Source: Azadirachta indica (taxonomy: Eukaryota > Streptophyta > Magnoliopsida > Sapindales > Meliaceae). Taken from it: DNA of 64,000 nt. The translations under genes and the position numbers were made by a program. The DNA is taken from NCBI GenBank assembly GCA_022749755.1, contig CM040453.1:10487368-10551367 (forward strand), given 5' to 3'. The notes under the pieces were generated by a model that was not told the DNA's origin, searched no databases, and saw nothing but the letters and a program-made list of their open reading frames with translations. Of this stretch, positions 11,240 to 22,800 are shown in pieces. Position 1 is the stretch's first letter. Every line of letters begins with the position of its first letter.

Positions 11240-12400
11240 TCATTGACAAATACCAACTATAATTTGATTGAAAACCCATGTATTTGCAGCTTGGGTATAA
11301 TTTTATATTATCCAAGCTAATAAATTTGAAAGGGTTTGGGCAACCACCTCCAAATACGTGAGTTTCATTATTGCTTTCTTCGCAAAGCACAGCAGTTGGA
11401 TTCTGCTTATCTCCACTGCAGCAATAATCAAACGGATCCTCGAATCCTGCATCCATAAATAAATATTATTAACTTTTTAATATATATATATATTGACTTC
11501 ACAATATAATACATATAAAAAAGAATGTATAAATCAATACTCAAATTTCTTGCTTTGCTGATCAATGCATATTTTGCAGCATAAATATCAACATATTTGA
11601 TTGCAGCCCCTATCAATTTTGTCTTCAATGTGTTTATTTTTTTTTAAGCTATTTGTTGAATTCTAACGCAACGTCGTTGTAAGATTTGACGCAACCAACT
11701 TCATCGTGTAATGTTGAACTTCGATTAGGGATAACATAAAATGGCAAGCATCCTACAAGCCCTGTGTTATGTATCCAAAATGTTCGCCCTCCATGGTCTT
11801 GTTGATATATATTCTGAAAGTTATAACAGATTTGTTAATTATGATATTTTCGATAAATAATTTTTATAATTAATCACTTAGTGCTAATACTTACCTTTAG
11901 GGGTGGGCAGAAAAACCGATCTAAATCGAACCAGATCAGAATTTACGAGTTCAGTCTGGTGTTTTATGCAATTCGGTCCAGTTCGGTTTTTAAACTAAGA
12001 AATTTGAAATTTTCGTTCCAATTTCGGTTTTAGTCCAAAAATCCGGATCGGACCGAAAATATTATTTTTTAATATGTTTTCATCTAAACTACGTCGTTTT
12101 ATTGTATTTTCGTAAAATGACGTCCTTTAATGAAATGAAAAATTTTTTTAAAAAAAATATTTTTATTCAAAAACCAAACTAACTTGAAAATCGAACCGAT
12201 CGATTCGGTTTTATTTCAATTCTAACATATAATCGGTTCGGTCCGATCCTGCTCAAAAATTTGAAACCCGAAATTTTCAGGTTCGGTTCGATTATTTAAA
12301 ATTTCGGACCGAACCAAACCGTGCCCACCTCTACTTACCTTAATAGATGAAGCCAATTGATCAATAATGCCGCAATTATTAGGCGAATTTGATGCAAACT
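11240..12400 (-). pseudogene. GDSL esterase/lipase pseudogene, 3' half, copy 1
   Basis: Fragments of three exons of an ENOD8/fucosidase-like GDSL gene can be read on the minus strand. An upstream exon end (about 12400-12339) reads GIIDQLASSIK. The next exon (11813-11541) starts NIYQQDHGGRTFWIHNTG and continues through CVKSYNDVALEFN and AAIKYVDIYAAKY. The last exon (11446-11240) reads FEDPFDYCC ... CPNPFKFISLDNI. Introns have AG acceptors at both. The 5' half with the catalytic Gly-Asp-Ser-Leu block is missing. An in-frame TAG at 11649-11651 interrupts the middle exon. One extra T near 11303 shifts the frame just at the family's D-x-x-H block. It cannot encode an active esterase. Confidence 0.85.
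11898..12333. mobile_element. hAT-type MITE at the GDSL splice donor, copy 1
   Basis: This 436-bp non-coding element has terminal inverted repeats TAGGGGTGGGCA / TGCCCACCTCTA. It is flanked by a perfect 8-bp duplication CTTACCTT (11890-11897 and 12334-12341). Subterminal regions are rich in alternating GGTTCGGTT / AACCGAACC motifs and can pair. The 8-bp target duplication and these termini fit the hAT superfamily. It has no transposase. The duplicated 8 bp is, on the minus strand, the exon-intron boundary AAG|GTAAG of the GDSL gene. Confidence 0.88.
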
Positions 12401-13730
12401 CTCTAAAAGAATTTCCTTTTTAATAAGATTATTTTGCCTAATATCAAAAGTATATAGATCCTTTACGAAATTCTCAATTCCTGAAAATTTGGCTCTCTTT
12501 TCCTGAAAATTTGGCTCTCTTTTCCTGAAAATTTAGCTCTCTTTGTCTCATTCTTGGCTGATTAGGAGAATAAGCTGCGAAGAATCATATATAAAATTTA
12601 ACCTTTCCTCTTTAGAATCATGCCTCTCTTTTGCTCATCTCATTTTCTTGTTTTTCTTGTTCTTACTTTGTCTCCAAATTAGAATTAGAAGGAAGAATTT
12701 TTATAAAAGCAAAATATGTCATTCAATTTTGATGTGAAATTGAATAAGGATAAGTTTTGGTAATTTTAACAAATAAATTACTAATTTTATTTGCTTTTTA
12801 ATTTTATGCAAGTCCGTATTGTAAGCTTATTTCTTGTAAATAATAAAAATATGTGTTTATATATTATTTTATAAAAACTTTGGGAATCTATTTATTATTT
12901 CATTTGAATGTTTTAATCGAATTAATCTAACAAAAAATTAAATATTGACTTTGACATTGTAAATGCAGTTAATCTCATATTTATTGGTCTATTAATTTCT
13001 ACCTAATCCCACATGTACATGGCTTTTTCATTTTTTCTTTTTTTTTTGTTAAATTAATTAATTATACATTTATTTTATTATTAGAAACCTCTTGAATGCA
13101 AGAAATTTCCATTGATATATTGATTTTTGTGCCGCTACAAAAGAGGCATTTTTTAATTTATTTATAAATTTTTATTTTTACACAAGTTTTTAAATAAGAG
13201 TATTTTCTTTAAAAAATCTATTATTTTAAATGATAAATTTTAATTAATTGTTTCATAAAGCCGTTTTAAATTAAATGAGAATTGTAGTATACTCCTAAGT
13301 CAACCACTTGTTAGCATAGAGTCACTTTCAAAAAATTAAATAACCCACGCTACAAAAAGAACATAGAGGAACAAAATACAAATTACACTCTCTTGGATGT
13401 GGTTGAGTTTATTAATTGAAACATTTATATGTATATTTATATCCGTGTCTTAGAGAGAAGAATTAATGAATTAAGATTCCACATAAAATCTCATGAATTT
13501 ATTTCAAGTTATTTTCAAAGTCCCAATATCAATTAATAAACCCATGTCCTTTATGTTTCAAATCAATTTTATTTAGAAATTTGAGCGCATAATAGATATA
13601 TTATAAAAGTTATTTTTTTAATTAATTTATAAATTTTTTCTTATTTTTATTCAATATTTAGAATACATTTTTATCATTGTTTTAATTTTATAATAAACAT
13701 ACTAAATAGGAAAAAAAATACAGATTAGCA
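12401..13730. other. AT-rich intergenic
   Basis: It lies between the GDSL pseudogene and the inverted SRA relic. A short open stretch at 12543-12737 (plus) is hydrophobic but has no recognisable domain and a degraded counterpart at 50040-50420. No gene call is made. Confidence 0.5.
12479..12544. repeat. Tandem repeat, 3 x 22 bp
   Basis: Three consecutive copies of a 22-bp unit starting TCCTGAAAATTTGGCTCTCT. Copy 2 has the same three (35881-35946). Copy 3 has one unit near 57199, so the expansion is specific to the lineage of copies 1 and 2. Confidence 0.9.
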
Positions 13731-13732
13731 TT

Positions 13733-14062
13733 TATAAAGGTCTCAGGATTTTATGGAACGGAAACCTTAAAAATTCTTTCGAAGGCAGTGAGGATTCTTC
13801 CAAGGAAAGAAAATGGATTAAAGCAAAATAGTTGTAATATTTGATTGGAAAACATGAGTGAAAAGGGTGATACTGTTATGTAATGTACCAAGATGAAATG
13901 TCCTTATTAATATGTGAATTAATGATGCTTGAGGCCCACGCTACAGTTATTGTATGAAGAAAAAAATCATATTTATAACGTATTTTCTTTTATTTTCTTC
14001 GTTGATACATCACTAGATCTCTAACTCTTTCTTTTCCTTTTCATAGTGGATATAAATTTTCA
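13733..14062 (+). pseudogene. Inverted relic of SRA gene 3' end plus 3' flank, copy 1
   Basis: At 13760-13800 the plus strand reads GGAAACCTT, AAAAATTCTTTCGA and GTGAGG. These match the DNA encoding the SRA-domain GNLALKNS...ARVIR segment with internal deletions. It then jumps to sequence matching the stop codon and 3' flank of the SRA gene, beginning GCAAAATAGTTGTA at 13824. The match to the reverse complement of 23105-23312 continues for about 200 bp, through a TTTCCTTTTC(A/T)TAGTGGATATAAA segment. It is therefore a truncated second SRA gene in opposite orientation. Counterparts lie at 37133-37462 and 58436-58766. Confidence 0.75.
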
Positions 14063-14386
14063 TGCAACCATTAAAGTTCTCCAATTCATTACCTAACGTT
14101 AGAAGAAAATTTGGAGGTTGAAAGAATTAATTATTATGAATGCATGACAACATCAATTAACAAAATATTAAATTTTTTACTATGAGAGAAAGAGTTCAAT
14201 TAACATTTAACTATCTCTTAAATTAAAAAAATTTAAATAAATTATCAGGCTTTATGGAAATACAATTACATCTAATTAATGTATTAAATAAATTGTCAGC
14301 TTATCTTTGCATCCTTTTGTCATTTTAAATTATCACCTTATCTTACATTAATTGATTCAAAAAAAATAACCATGATTGAACCAAAT

Positions 14387-14674
14387 TTCACATTTGTACT
14401 CATCTTTAAATGAAGTTGAAATTTTTATTTCAATTGTAGATACAAATTTTTTTTGTCATTATCTCACTAATTTCAAATTTTCTTTTAGATTTAATTGTAA
14501 CCAGGCCTTTGTAATATAATTTATATGAGTTGGAAACCTCTAAATTAAAATTAATTATCAAACATACTCTTTCTGTTACATTTTCTGCTAACTATTGTTT
14601 TTGATTTTTGTTGATCAGTGCATTGCCAAGAGTTGATGACTTATAAAGGCTCTTTATTCCATTGATTATGGACA
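14387..14674 (-). pseudogene. Broken copy of the short conserved ORF
   Basis: This is a paralogue of 3444-3773. A TAG near 14594 (in place of a lysine/glutamine region codon) interrupts it. The copy 2 counterpart at 37830-38075 lacks this stop but ends early in the lysine-rich tail. Confidence 0.4.
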
Positions 14675-14699
14675 AAATTATCCCTTTAAAAGAGGAAAT

Positions 14700-14858
14700 T
14701 TGGCTTTAAAGAAGTTTTCTTAAACTTTTAGACTATGATTCTATTCAACCTAATGATAAAGATAGCTAACTAATGAGATGGTTTTATTAAATGTTAATTT
14801 GAATTATATAGTACATTTATAATTCTTTTCTTAAAATAGAGAGTTTATCAAAATTTTG
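14700..14858. repeat. Dispersed repeat block (~150 bp), member 4
   Basis: Same block as 3783-3957. It sits in the same position relative to the short ORF, showing that the whole 3.4-5.1 kb interval was duplicated. Confidence 0.75.
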
Positions 14859-15079
14859 TACATCAATGAATACATTAAATGGTTATTTATATTGATTTGA
14901 AAAATTAACAAAATTATTATATAGATGTGGCGAATTCTTGGCGATTACTTATCCTTTGATGATAATATATTTTAGTTAAAAATCGTTAATTATAATTATA
15001 TACAATCTTTTATTTGTAGGAGTTGATGCATTAATTAGTACATTAATTAATGACAAAATTTTAAAATCAACCAGTTTAG

Positions 15080-15370
15080 TTTACGATTTTACATCAATTA
15101 ATTTAAAAAAAATAACCATGATTCTTTTGTAGAATGAAATTTCACTCACAATTATATTCATCCTTAAAAGAAGTTGAAATTTTTATTAAAAATATAAATA
15201 AAAAATTTTCTTTTATTATTTTAGTAATTTCAATTTTTTATTTTTAGTTTATAGTAGTGAAAATGGGTAAACGACAACTAGACCTATGTAGGATAGTCTG
15301 TGTGATATGTTGTAGTCATTTATTCTATGGACATTTGCATTTAATTTTGTTAATTGACATTTATTTAGAT
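15080..15370. repeat. Internal block A3
   Basis: This paralogue of 4190-4480 and 4660-4950 has the short plus-strand ORF beginning MGKRQLDLC near 15263. In the second half-unit the block occurs once, not twice. Confidence 0.75.
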
Positions 15371-15712
15371 TTGATGTGATATCTTCTTGTATGCAATTTT
15401 ATACGAATCGCATAAATGAACTGAATGATGATTAATGAAAAGGGAATAAACATTAGAGGTGTCCCCGCCCCATGTGAATGAGCATGAATTTGCAGTAAAT
15501 TCTGGTGAATAAGGATATGTTGAACAGTTTCTATCATGAATACAAATGCATAATTTAGAAAAGGATGTTTTCTGAAAGTTTTAAATTTCTTATTTTGTCT
15601 TTATAAATATAAAAATTATTTTTTCGAGTTTTGAAGACTTTAGAGACTAAGAGAAACAAAGGAACTTGTTTTGCCTCTTAGAGGTTTTTGGCTTATTTTT
15701 TATTTTTTTAAC

Positions 15713-15857
15713 GGAATCATAAAATTTTAGACCATTCATTCCATTCAACCTACTGATAGAGATAGCTAACTAATAAGATGTTTCTCTTAAATGTTAATTT
15801 GAATTATATAAGAATATTCATTAATTCTTTTCTTAAAATGGAGAGTTTGTCAAGATG
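15713..15857. repeat. Dispersed repeat block (~150 bp), member 5
   Basis: Same block as 3783-3957. Confidence 0.75.
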
Positions 15858-16029
15858 ATTTTCAATAATGGATATAGATAGCTAGCTCAACATTCAACCA
15901 AATTAAACCACAAACATATCGTTTGATGATTAATTCTTGCTTGTAATTCCTTTGCATTAATATATATATATATATATTAATATTGTAAAAGGTTATCAGG
16001 ATGGTTCAATCAAGGCTAGATCTAAAAAG

Positions 16030-17050
16030 TTTAATGTTTAAAATAATTTCAACCTTAATTTAGAGAATCAAAACGGAGTTATGGTTGGTTCCTCAGAGAT
16101 AACTTCTTTATATGTAACTTCTTGTGAATATAGATTAAAAATTATTGCAGTCGATAAATATTAATTGAGTAATTAATTATGAGATTGATGTTAATTGACA
16201 TTATTTGCAACTAATAAGATCTCATCAGTTTGAATTTAATTTAATAGGAACTACTTTCATTATTTCTTCTCTTTTCTCATTAATATTTTAAACTTAAATT
16301 AAACCTAAATGCATGCGAGATTTCATTTCTCTGTTGATAGTTTAGAAAAGAAAGGAATTAATCACTAAATTTCATCACCCTAATCCCACATGCATCTTTT
16401 TATACTGAACACATGTAATGTAAGTATCTGGTCAACCATGAAAAAAAAAAAAAAAAAAAAGAGCAGCCCTAATATAACAGGATTACAACATGACCACAAA
16501 TTTAATCATTTATCATAGCCATTGAAAATGTATAGTTGCAATATAACTATCGAATTTATAAAACTTATTTATTAAAAAAATTTCTGCTACTTCAGATCAC
16601 TAATTTTCGTTAATTATTATTTTATAAATATATGTGTATATATATATATATATATATTGAAGTCTCTTTCTCTACCTATATGTGTATTGAGAATTGAAAA
16701 GGGTTCTTGGCTTTAAAGTGCTTTGCTTTTCTTTGTACCAAGTAAAGAAAATAAAATTAACAACTTAATCACCAATCTTAAGAATGTGGAGTTTAATTAT
16801 AGAAATTTTAATTAATGTAATTAAACAATTAGCAAAACCTAATTAATTTAATTTTCCTTCATTTGATATATTTTTCCTGTTAAATATAATGTTAGAGAAT
16901 TAGAATGATATGAAATGACTAATCTCCAGAGAATCAGAGGTTTTTTCATTAAAATTTAAAATAATTTTTCTTTATTTTATCGCTTAAGAAATATGCCCGC
17001 CAGTTCATTTCATGATGAAATATAAAAATTTTAAAATGATTAAATTAATT
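16030..17050. repeat. Second-half paralogue of 6670-7740
   Basis: Collinear with 6670-7740 at an offset near 9.3 kb, with frequent substitutions and a missing insert (about 7510-7560). It includes a (TA)n microsatellite at about 16618-16658 whose length differs in copy 2. No gene was seen. Confidence 0.7.
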
Positions 17051-17145
17051 CTTTCATTCTTTCATGAATTTAATTATTGTCAAAATCTTTTTCCCTTCTC
17101 TTGCCTCTAAAGGTTTTGGCTTATTTTTTTATTTATTTGAAGGGA

Positions 17146-17300
17146 TTGTAAAAATTTTAGACCATTCATTCTATTCAACTTAATGATAGAGATAACTAAC
17201 TAACAAGATGTTTTTATTAAATGTTAATTTGAATTATGTAAGTACATTTTAACATTTATTAATTCTTTTCTTAAAATGGAGAGTTTTGTCAGAATTTATA
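17146..17300. repeat. Dispersed repeat block (~150 bp), member 6
   Basis: Same block as 3783-3957. It matches member 3 in context. Confidence 0.75.
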
Positions 17301-17410
17301 ATTAAGCTTTTTAAATGAATTGAACTTTCAAATAAGATTGTGTAATACAACAGCAGTAATATTACAAAGTAAAATAAATTATCATGAAAGTTAAAATTTT
17401 CTCTTATTAG

Positions 17411-17581
17411 TCTCCAAAAGTACTTGTCGGAAGTGGTGGTTGTGGAAAAAAGAATATGGTTACGATATTAGAAAATGTTGAAGATGGCATTCAATCTTAT
17501 GGTGTTGAAATCGCTTCCTCTATAATATTGTATTTTGTTACAATTCATATTAAATACATTTCAACAATATTCATATAATAA
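17411..17581 (+). other. Exon-like fragment with glycine-rich motif
   Basis: After a possible acceptor (TTATTAG) an open frame reads SPKVLVGSGGCGKKNMVTIL, then ENVEDGIQSYGVEIASS. The GSGGCGKK stretch superficially resembles a P-loop, but the following residues match no ATPase I know. It is nearly identical at about 40821-40991. It is probably a relic of one exon, or chance. Confidence 0.25.
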
Positions 17582-19550
17582 TAAGTAAATTAGTGGCATG
17601 ACCTAAGTGACATAATAAATTTATTTACAGTCTTAATACCACATAAATTAGGGGAGTAGAATTATAAGGAAAAATAGTAGAATCTACAATTAATTTTTAT
17701 AAGGTTGGGTTCAATTAATTTTCTATTTAATATTATAAAAATCTAAATATCTGGTTCAATCTTCAAACTAAGAATCAAATTTAAGAATCAGACCATAAAA
17801 TATAAAAAATTTATAAAAAAAAATAGTAATGATAATTTCTTTTTAATGTTATAATCTTATATTATTTACAAATCTACTGATATACAATCAAGAGTCTATT
17901 GAGAAGTTAAAAACACTGTTATATCACACCAAGCATTCAGATAATCTACCCTCATTAAATAAGGGAACCTGCTAAAAAATTTATGAGAAATACTCACATT
18001 TCATAGGTAATTCATATCCCCAATGAGAAATAGAAATCCATCTCATGCTCTTAAAAGGCGTGAGTTCTAACCATCAAGCCACTGGCTTGATGGCGTAGTA
18101 ATGATAATTAATATAAATAGGTTTTCACAAATAATCTCGTCATATTTGATCAATCTAAAATTTTAAAAAAATGTAATGAATAATAAATAATGGATACTTG
18201 TTTAGTTCAATTTTTAAAATTTTTTCGAACTCAAATATAATGAATAAATGAACTAATCAATGGCATTGCCATTCTGTCGTTAATTAGTTTAAGTCGATTC
18301 ATTTGTTTATTTAGTGGATTTTCTAACTTTTTAATATTTAATTATAATTCGAGTAAAAAAATAAAAATAGTAGCTTAATTGTCATACAACTACTATTTTA
18401 AATTTAGGATTTGATAGAAAAGAAAGTCACAAAATAAATTTAAAATGTAAAAATTAATCAACATTTAATTGCTAATTAAATTTAAGTTTCGATCAAACAA
18501 TCATAAATGTAGAAGTTTGAGTTTTACGTGTCAAATATAAATGATTTATTTAAATTAAAAAAAGTTAATTGTATACAACTGCAGGTACCGTAGTTGTCTT
18601 ATTTGCCGTTGCATGTCATATATTGTCGTTCGTGTTGATTTTTTAATAAAATAAAACTATAATTTTGAAAGAAGTAGAGCATTCACAATTCAAGAATGCA
18701 TACGTACATATAAAAATATTTTACCATATTAGATTAAAAAATCATTGATTAAATATAAAGGTTACTGTGTTTAATTATTACCACAGCGGTAAAAAGAAAG
18801 TAAAATTAACCACTACTACCATTCTATTGGCTTTTAAAGAATATGGAGTTTAGTTTTAAGAATTTTAATATCTAAACAATTAGCAAAACCTAATTGATTT
18901 TATTTTCAATAATTTATAAACATACATAATAATAATCAAGATGTGTAAGAAATGAAAATTTTCTTTGACACGCCTTGTTACTCTATTTCAAATTAAAAAA
19001 ATCAAAATTTTGAAGACTGTTAATGGAGGGTTCACTTTCAAATTAAAAAACTCAGAAAAAAAAATGGTATCTATATATTTGTTTATTTATTACAAGCTAA
19101 GAATTTTGTAAACAACAAATTTCAACCACTAATTTAATTCTAGAGAGGAGTTAGATTGCTACTCTTTTTTTTTTTATGGCTCTTATTACATGTATGCAGC
19201 AGTCTTTCCAAAATCACTCATTAAAACGGATGCGCAACTACTGCAGTAAGTGATAAACAAATCAGAAGGGGAAATTTAATTAATATTCAACTAACTAAAA
19301 AATTTAAAAAAGAAATAAAATTATAAATAATTTTTAAAAAATTTAATTGACATTTAAGTACAAATTAAATTCAATGTTTTGATAAGAAAGGAAATAGTTA
19401 GCATCGTCTAATAAATTCACCATTTAATGAAAATCAAAGGTCTTCGGCTGCTTCCCCACGTCTCATTTAATTACTGAGTGCTTCCTTTTTTTTTTTCTAC
19501 TAACGATTTATCAAATTTATTTATTTTCTGAAGGCTTGGCCCTTTGCTTG
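17582..19550. other. AT-rich stretch without recognised gene
   Basis: It contains the 18071-18093 palindrome and otherwise low-complexity sequence. No coding signal was found. Confidence 0.5.
18071..18093. repeat. Perfect short palindrome
   Basis: Two 11-bp arms, CCATCAAGCCA and TGGCTTGATGG, are separated by one base. The copy at 41479-41501 is identical. It lies in a slightly GC-richer patch in AT-rich DNA. It is possibly the end of an old mobile element; the function is unknown. Confidence 0.8.
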
Positions 19551-19554
19551 TACA

Positions 19555-19646
19555 TGATCTTTTTTCTTTCAATTTATTTAATTAATATATTAGGAATAAA
19601 TGATCTTTTTTCTTTCAATTTATTTAATTAATATATTAGGAATAAA
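19555..19646. repeat. Perfect tandem repeat, 2 x 46 bp
   Basis: A 46-bp unit beginning TGATCTTTTTTCTTTC is repeated exactly. The same pair is at 42965-43056. Confidence 0.9.
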
Positions 19647-19763
19647 TATCATTAATTATACGCATTTATTGGCATTTATTTATTTTGATAGCGTGTAACT
19701 TCTTATTCCTATTTCGTGAAGCGTTTGATACGAAATCTTCGATTTGCTTAGCAAGAACTAGCT

Positions 19764-19851
19764 TTGACATGGGATGCATTGTAATCATCTATAGACATTT
19801 ATTTGCATTGACATGGGATGCGTTGTAATCATCTATGGACATTTATTTGCA
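19764..19851. repeat. Tandem repeat, 2 x 44 bp
   Basis: The unit begins TTGACATGGGATGC and continues TTGTAATCATCTAT and GACATTTATTTGCA. The two copies differ at two positions. It is related to block A (TGTAGTCATTTATT ... GGACATTTGCATT). Its copy 2 counterpart is 43174-43261. The identity between copies 1 and 2 drops right after it. Confidence 0.85.
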
Positions 19852-22800
19852 TTGATTTGATATGTTTCTGTGTGCAGTTTTCATAAAGAATCCAGTAAAT
19901 GAATTGGATGATGATTAATAAAAAGAGAAGCAGCAAATTTTACACATGGAGATCAGAGCTATTCAGCTGCTTGGCTTATGACTTAGAACTTACGATTTCA
20001 AGTTTTAAACCAGCTCCTCCTATTATGTAGCAGTCAGTTGTTGCTAATATCCAACAATTTTTTAACAGTAATTTTTCATTTGAGTTCAGTTTGAAAATCT
20101 GAAAAGTAGCTTTATCCCTTTGATAGTGGGTACAAATTATTCTTATATCATGATAATTTGGTCTTATATGTTGTTTTTCCATACCGAATTTTGTATACTT
20201 TCAAAGACTACATCCTAAGAGATTTTTTTGTTTTTATGACTGAAATATGAATATAGTTATTTTTATGTTTAAGAATAATTTATTTTTAATTTATATTTAA
20301 ATATTTGTCAAAAATATTTTAATATAATTAAGTTAAAAATTTAATTTGTATTTAAATAAACGAATGTCTAGGCAAGTAATATTTTTAATTTATTTACTAA
20401 TAAAATTAAAATTTTATTTCACCAATTTTGACATCTGTCATTTCTCTCTCTTTGATCTCCTCTCTCTATTTTATCAGTTGTCACTTATAACTAAGTGCAA
20501 AACTTCAAAGTCAATATCTGTTCTAATTACAGATTAATTCAATATAATTTATTAATTAATTAATATTAAATATTGCTATTATATATGTCAATATATATCT
20601 TTACAAATTACAAGATTCATATATATTATCTGTAAGATGAATTATAGAACGTATGTTGACATTATAATACACATACAATGAATTCTTCGAGGTTTATGCC
20701 ATGCAAAATTGAGAAATTTTATTAAATGTGCCTTTGATGTGTTAGAAGCTCATTTCTTGATTCTAAAGAGGATGAGACCATACTTGTTTGATTTGCAGAT
20801 AAAATTAATAATTAGATGCTTTTTAATACTCAATTTCCTTTGAAAAGTATCAATTGTCATACGTTTCTATTTTTTTTTGTTTATTAATGAGAAAATGTGT
20901 AAAACAAAAGGAAAACTAAGAAAGAAAATAAAATCTGCTAAATGATAGTTGTTTGGTTTTCTTGGTGAAATTGAAGAAATTCAAAAAATATAGAAATTTG
21001 CTTCTGCTGCTTGGCTATGTCTCATTTAATCACTAAATTTATCACACAACTAGTATTTATGCATATAATTTGAGAAGAATATGAAAATTTAGTAGAAACT
21101 TTCTACATATTTGAATGAATTTTATCAGTCTTTTTTGTTGTGAAAAAGGATTTACGGGAGTCAGTTTCTGTGAGTGATTAAAAAAAAAATGTGTTGATGG
21201 CACTTACATGTCCTGTATCTTCTTTGATGCTTGTCAAAAAGTTGTTTGAATTTCTTACAGTCTTCCTTCTTATTATGCGAATGAGTTTTCTTGTGTGCTC
21301 ACTTCTTTCTCCGAAGGTTTTCTCTTGGTTCATGCATTTAATCTTTTTAATTAACGAGAAAATGAGTGAAATCAAAAGAAAAATTAAAAAGAAAATGAAA
21401 TCTTCCTATTTTACACTTCCTTCTTTTCGATTTAATAGCAAAACGATAGTTGTTTGATCTTCTTCGTGAAATTCCGTAAATATAGAAGACGGAAATAAAT
21501 GGGCTTAAGTTTAATTAAACTTGTCTTTTCGGCACGTACTGTTGATCGTGCGTCACAGGCTTAAAGTCGGTTCACCTGCGGACGCTGGGCTTGTGCTAAA
21601 CCGATGTGGGCTTGAAGCTAAACAAGCAACTATTGTTCAGAAAAAGTATACATTTGAAGAAATTATCATTATAGGAAATAAATAATAATGAGTAGCAATT
21701 TACTACATTTGTTAAATAGTTCTTAAACAACTGAGAAAATGTAAACTAACTTACATTTTAAAGCTTTTGGGCGCATGATTTGAATCTATGAAACGATAGA
21801 CATAAGAGAAGCAGCAAGCCACCTTATGAATCCTTGCTGAAACCGTTAATCTAAATTTGGCAGAAGTGGCACTGCATCTACCAGAATCAAAATCATGTCT
21901 GACATTCATTTCTCTGTCAAAAATTGTTGCAGAGTTCAACATACAACTTTCAGGAAAAATTGATTAATCTTAGGTTAGAACTCGTACAATTTTGAGGTAA
22001 TATAGGTGGATATATAGGCAGTAAAATACAGATTGGTCAGCAATTTGGGTACTGATTAATTTTATTTTCTTGATTCAACATTACTTGTGAAGTCAAGTGC
22101 TACATTGTAATATTTTTCAATATAATTTAAGATTTAGTGATCCATTTGATTTTTACTGAGGGAATAAAGCGTATTAGTCATGTGCAGTGTGGAGGATATG
22201 CACTTGTAAATTCGAAATTACATTAGAGGAATCTTGTAATTCATTCCTCTTCGTTACTCCAGCAAAAGCTTTGTAATAAGACCCCTAAAAGACTTAATTG
22301 ATTTGAGATGTTTGTTTGTATATATATTGGCTGATATATATATATTGTTCAACTATTGTACGTGGTATTACTACTCCAATCTCCAATTTTCGAAATTAAA
22401 TAATTAATTAAGTTGTAATTGTAGATAATAAAATATGTATTTACACTAGTTGAGTCTGGGCTAGCCGGTTTACAATGAAACAATAAAGCTTCTAAATATT
22501 TATTTCTTTCTTCTTTTTTCCTTCCCAAAAAAAATTGTAATGTTACAAACTTGTCATCATTCCTGATTAACCTTTTTAAAGATTGTAGATACATTCATAT
22601 TTTCAAATGTAATATGTAAGAAAATAACTAAATGCCTCAATTATTCCTTTGGACGAAATGAATTATATGATAGTCATCTTTTTTCTCTTCACTCTAAGAT
22701 AATTGTAGATATAGAGAGAAAAATAAAAGGAAAGGTAGGACTATAGTCTACATGTTTTTTGTGGTTCTTTTGTTTCATTTTTTTTTTATTTTAATTCTTT

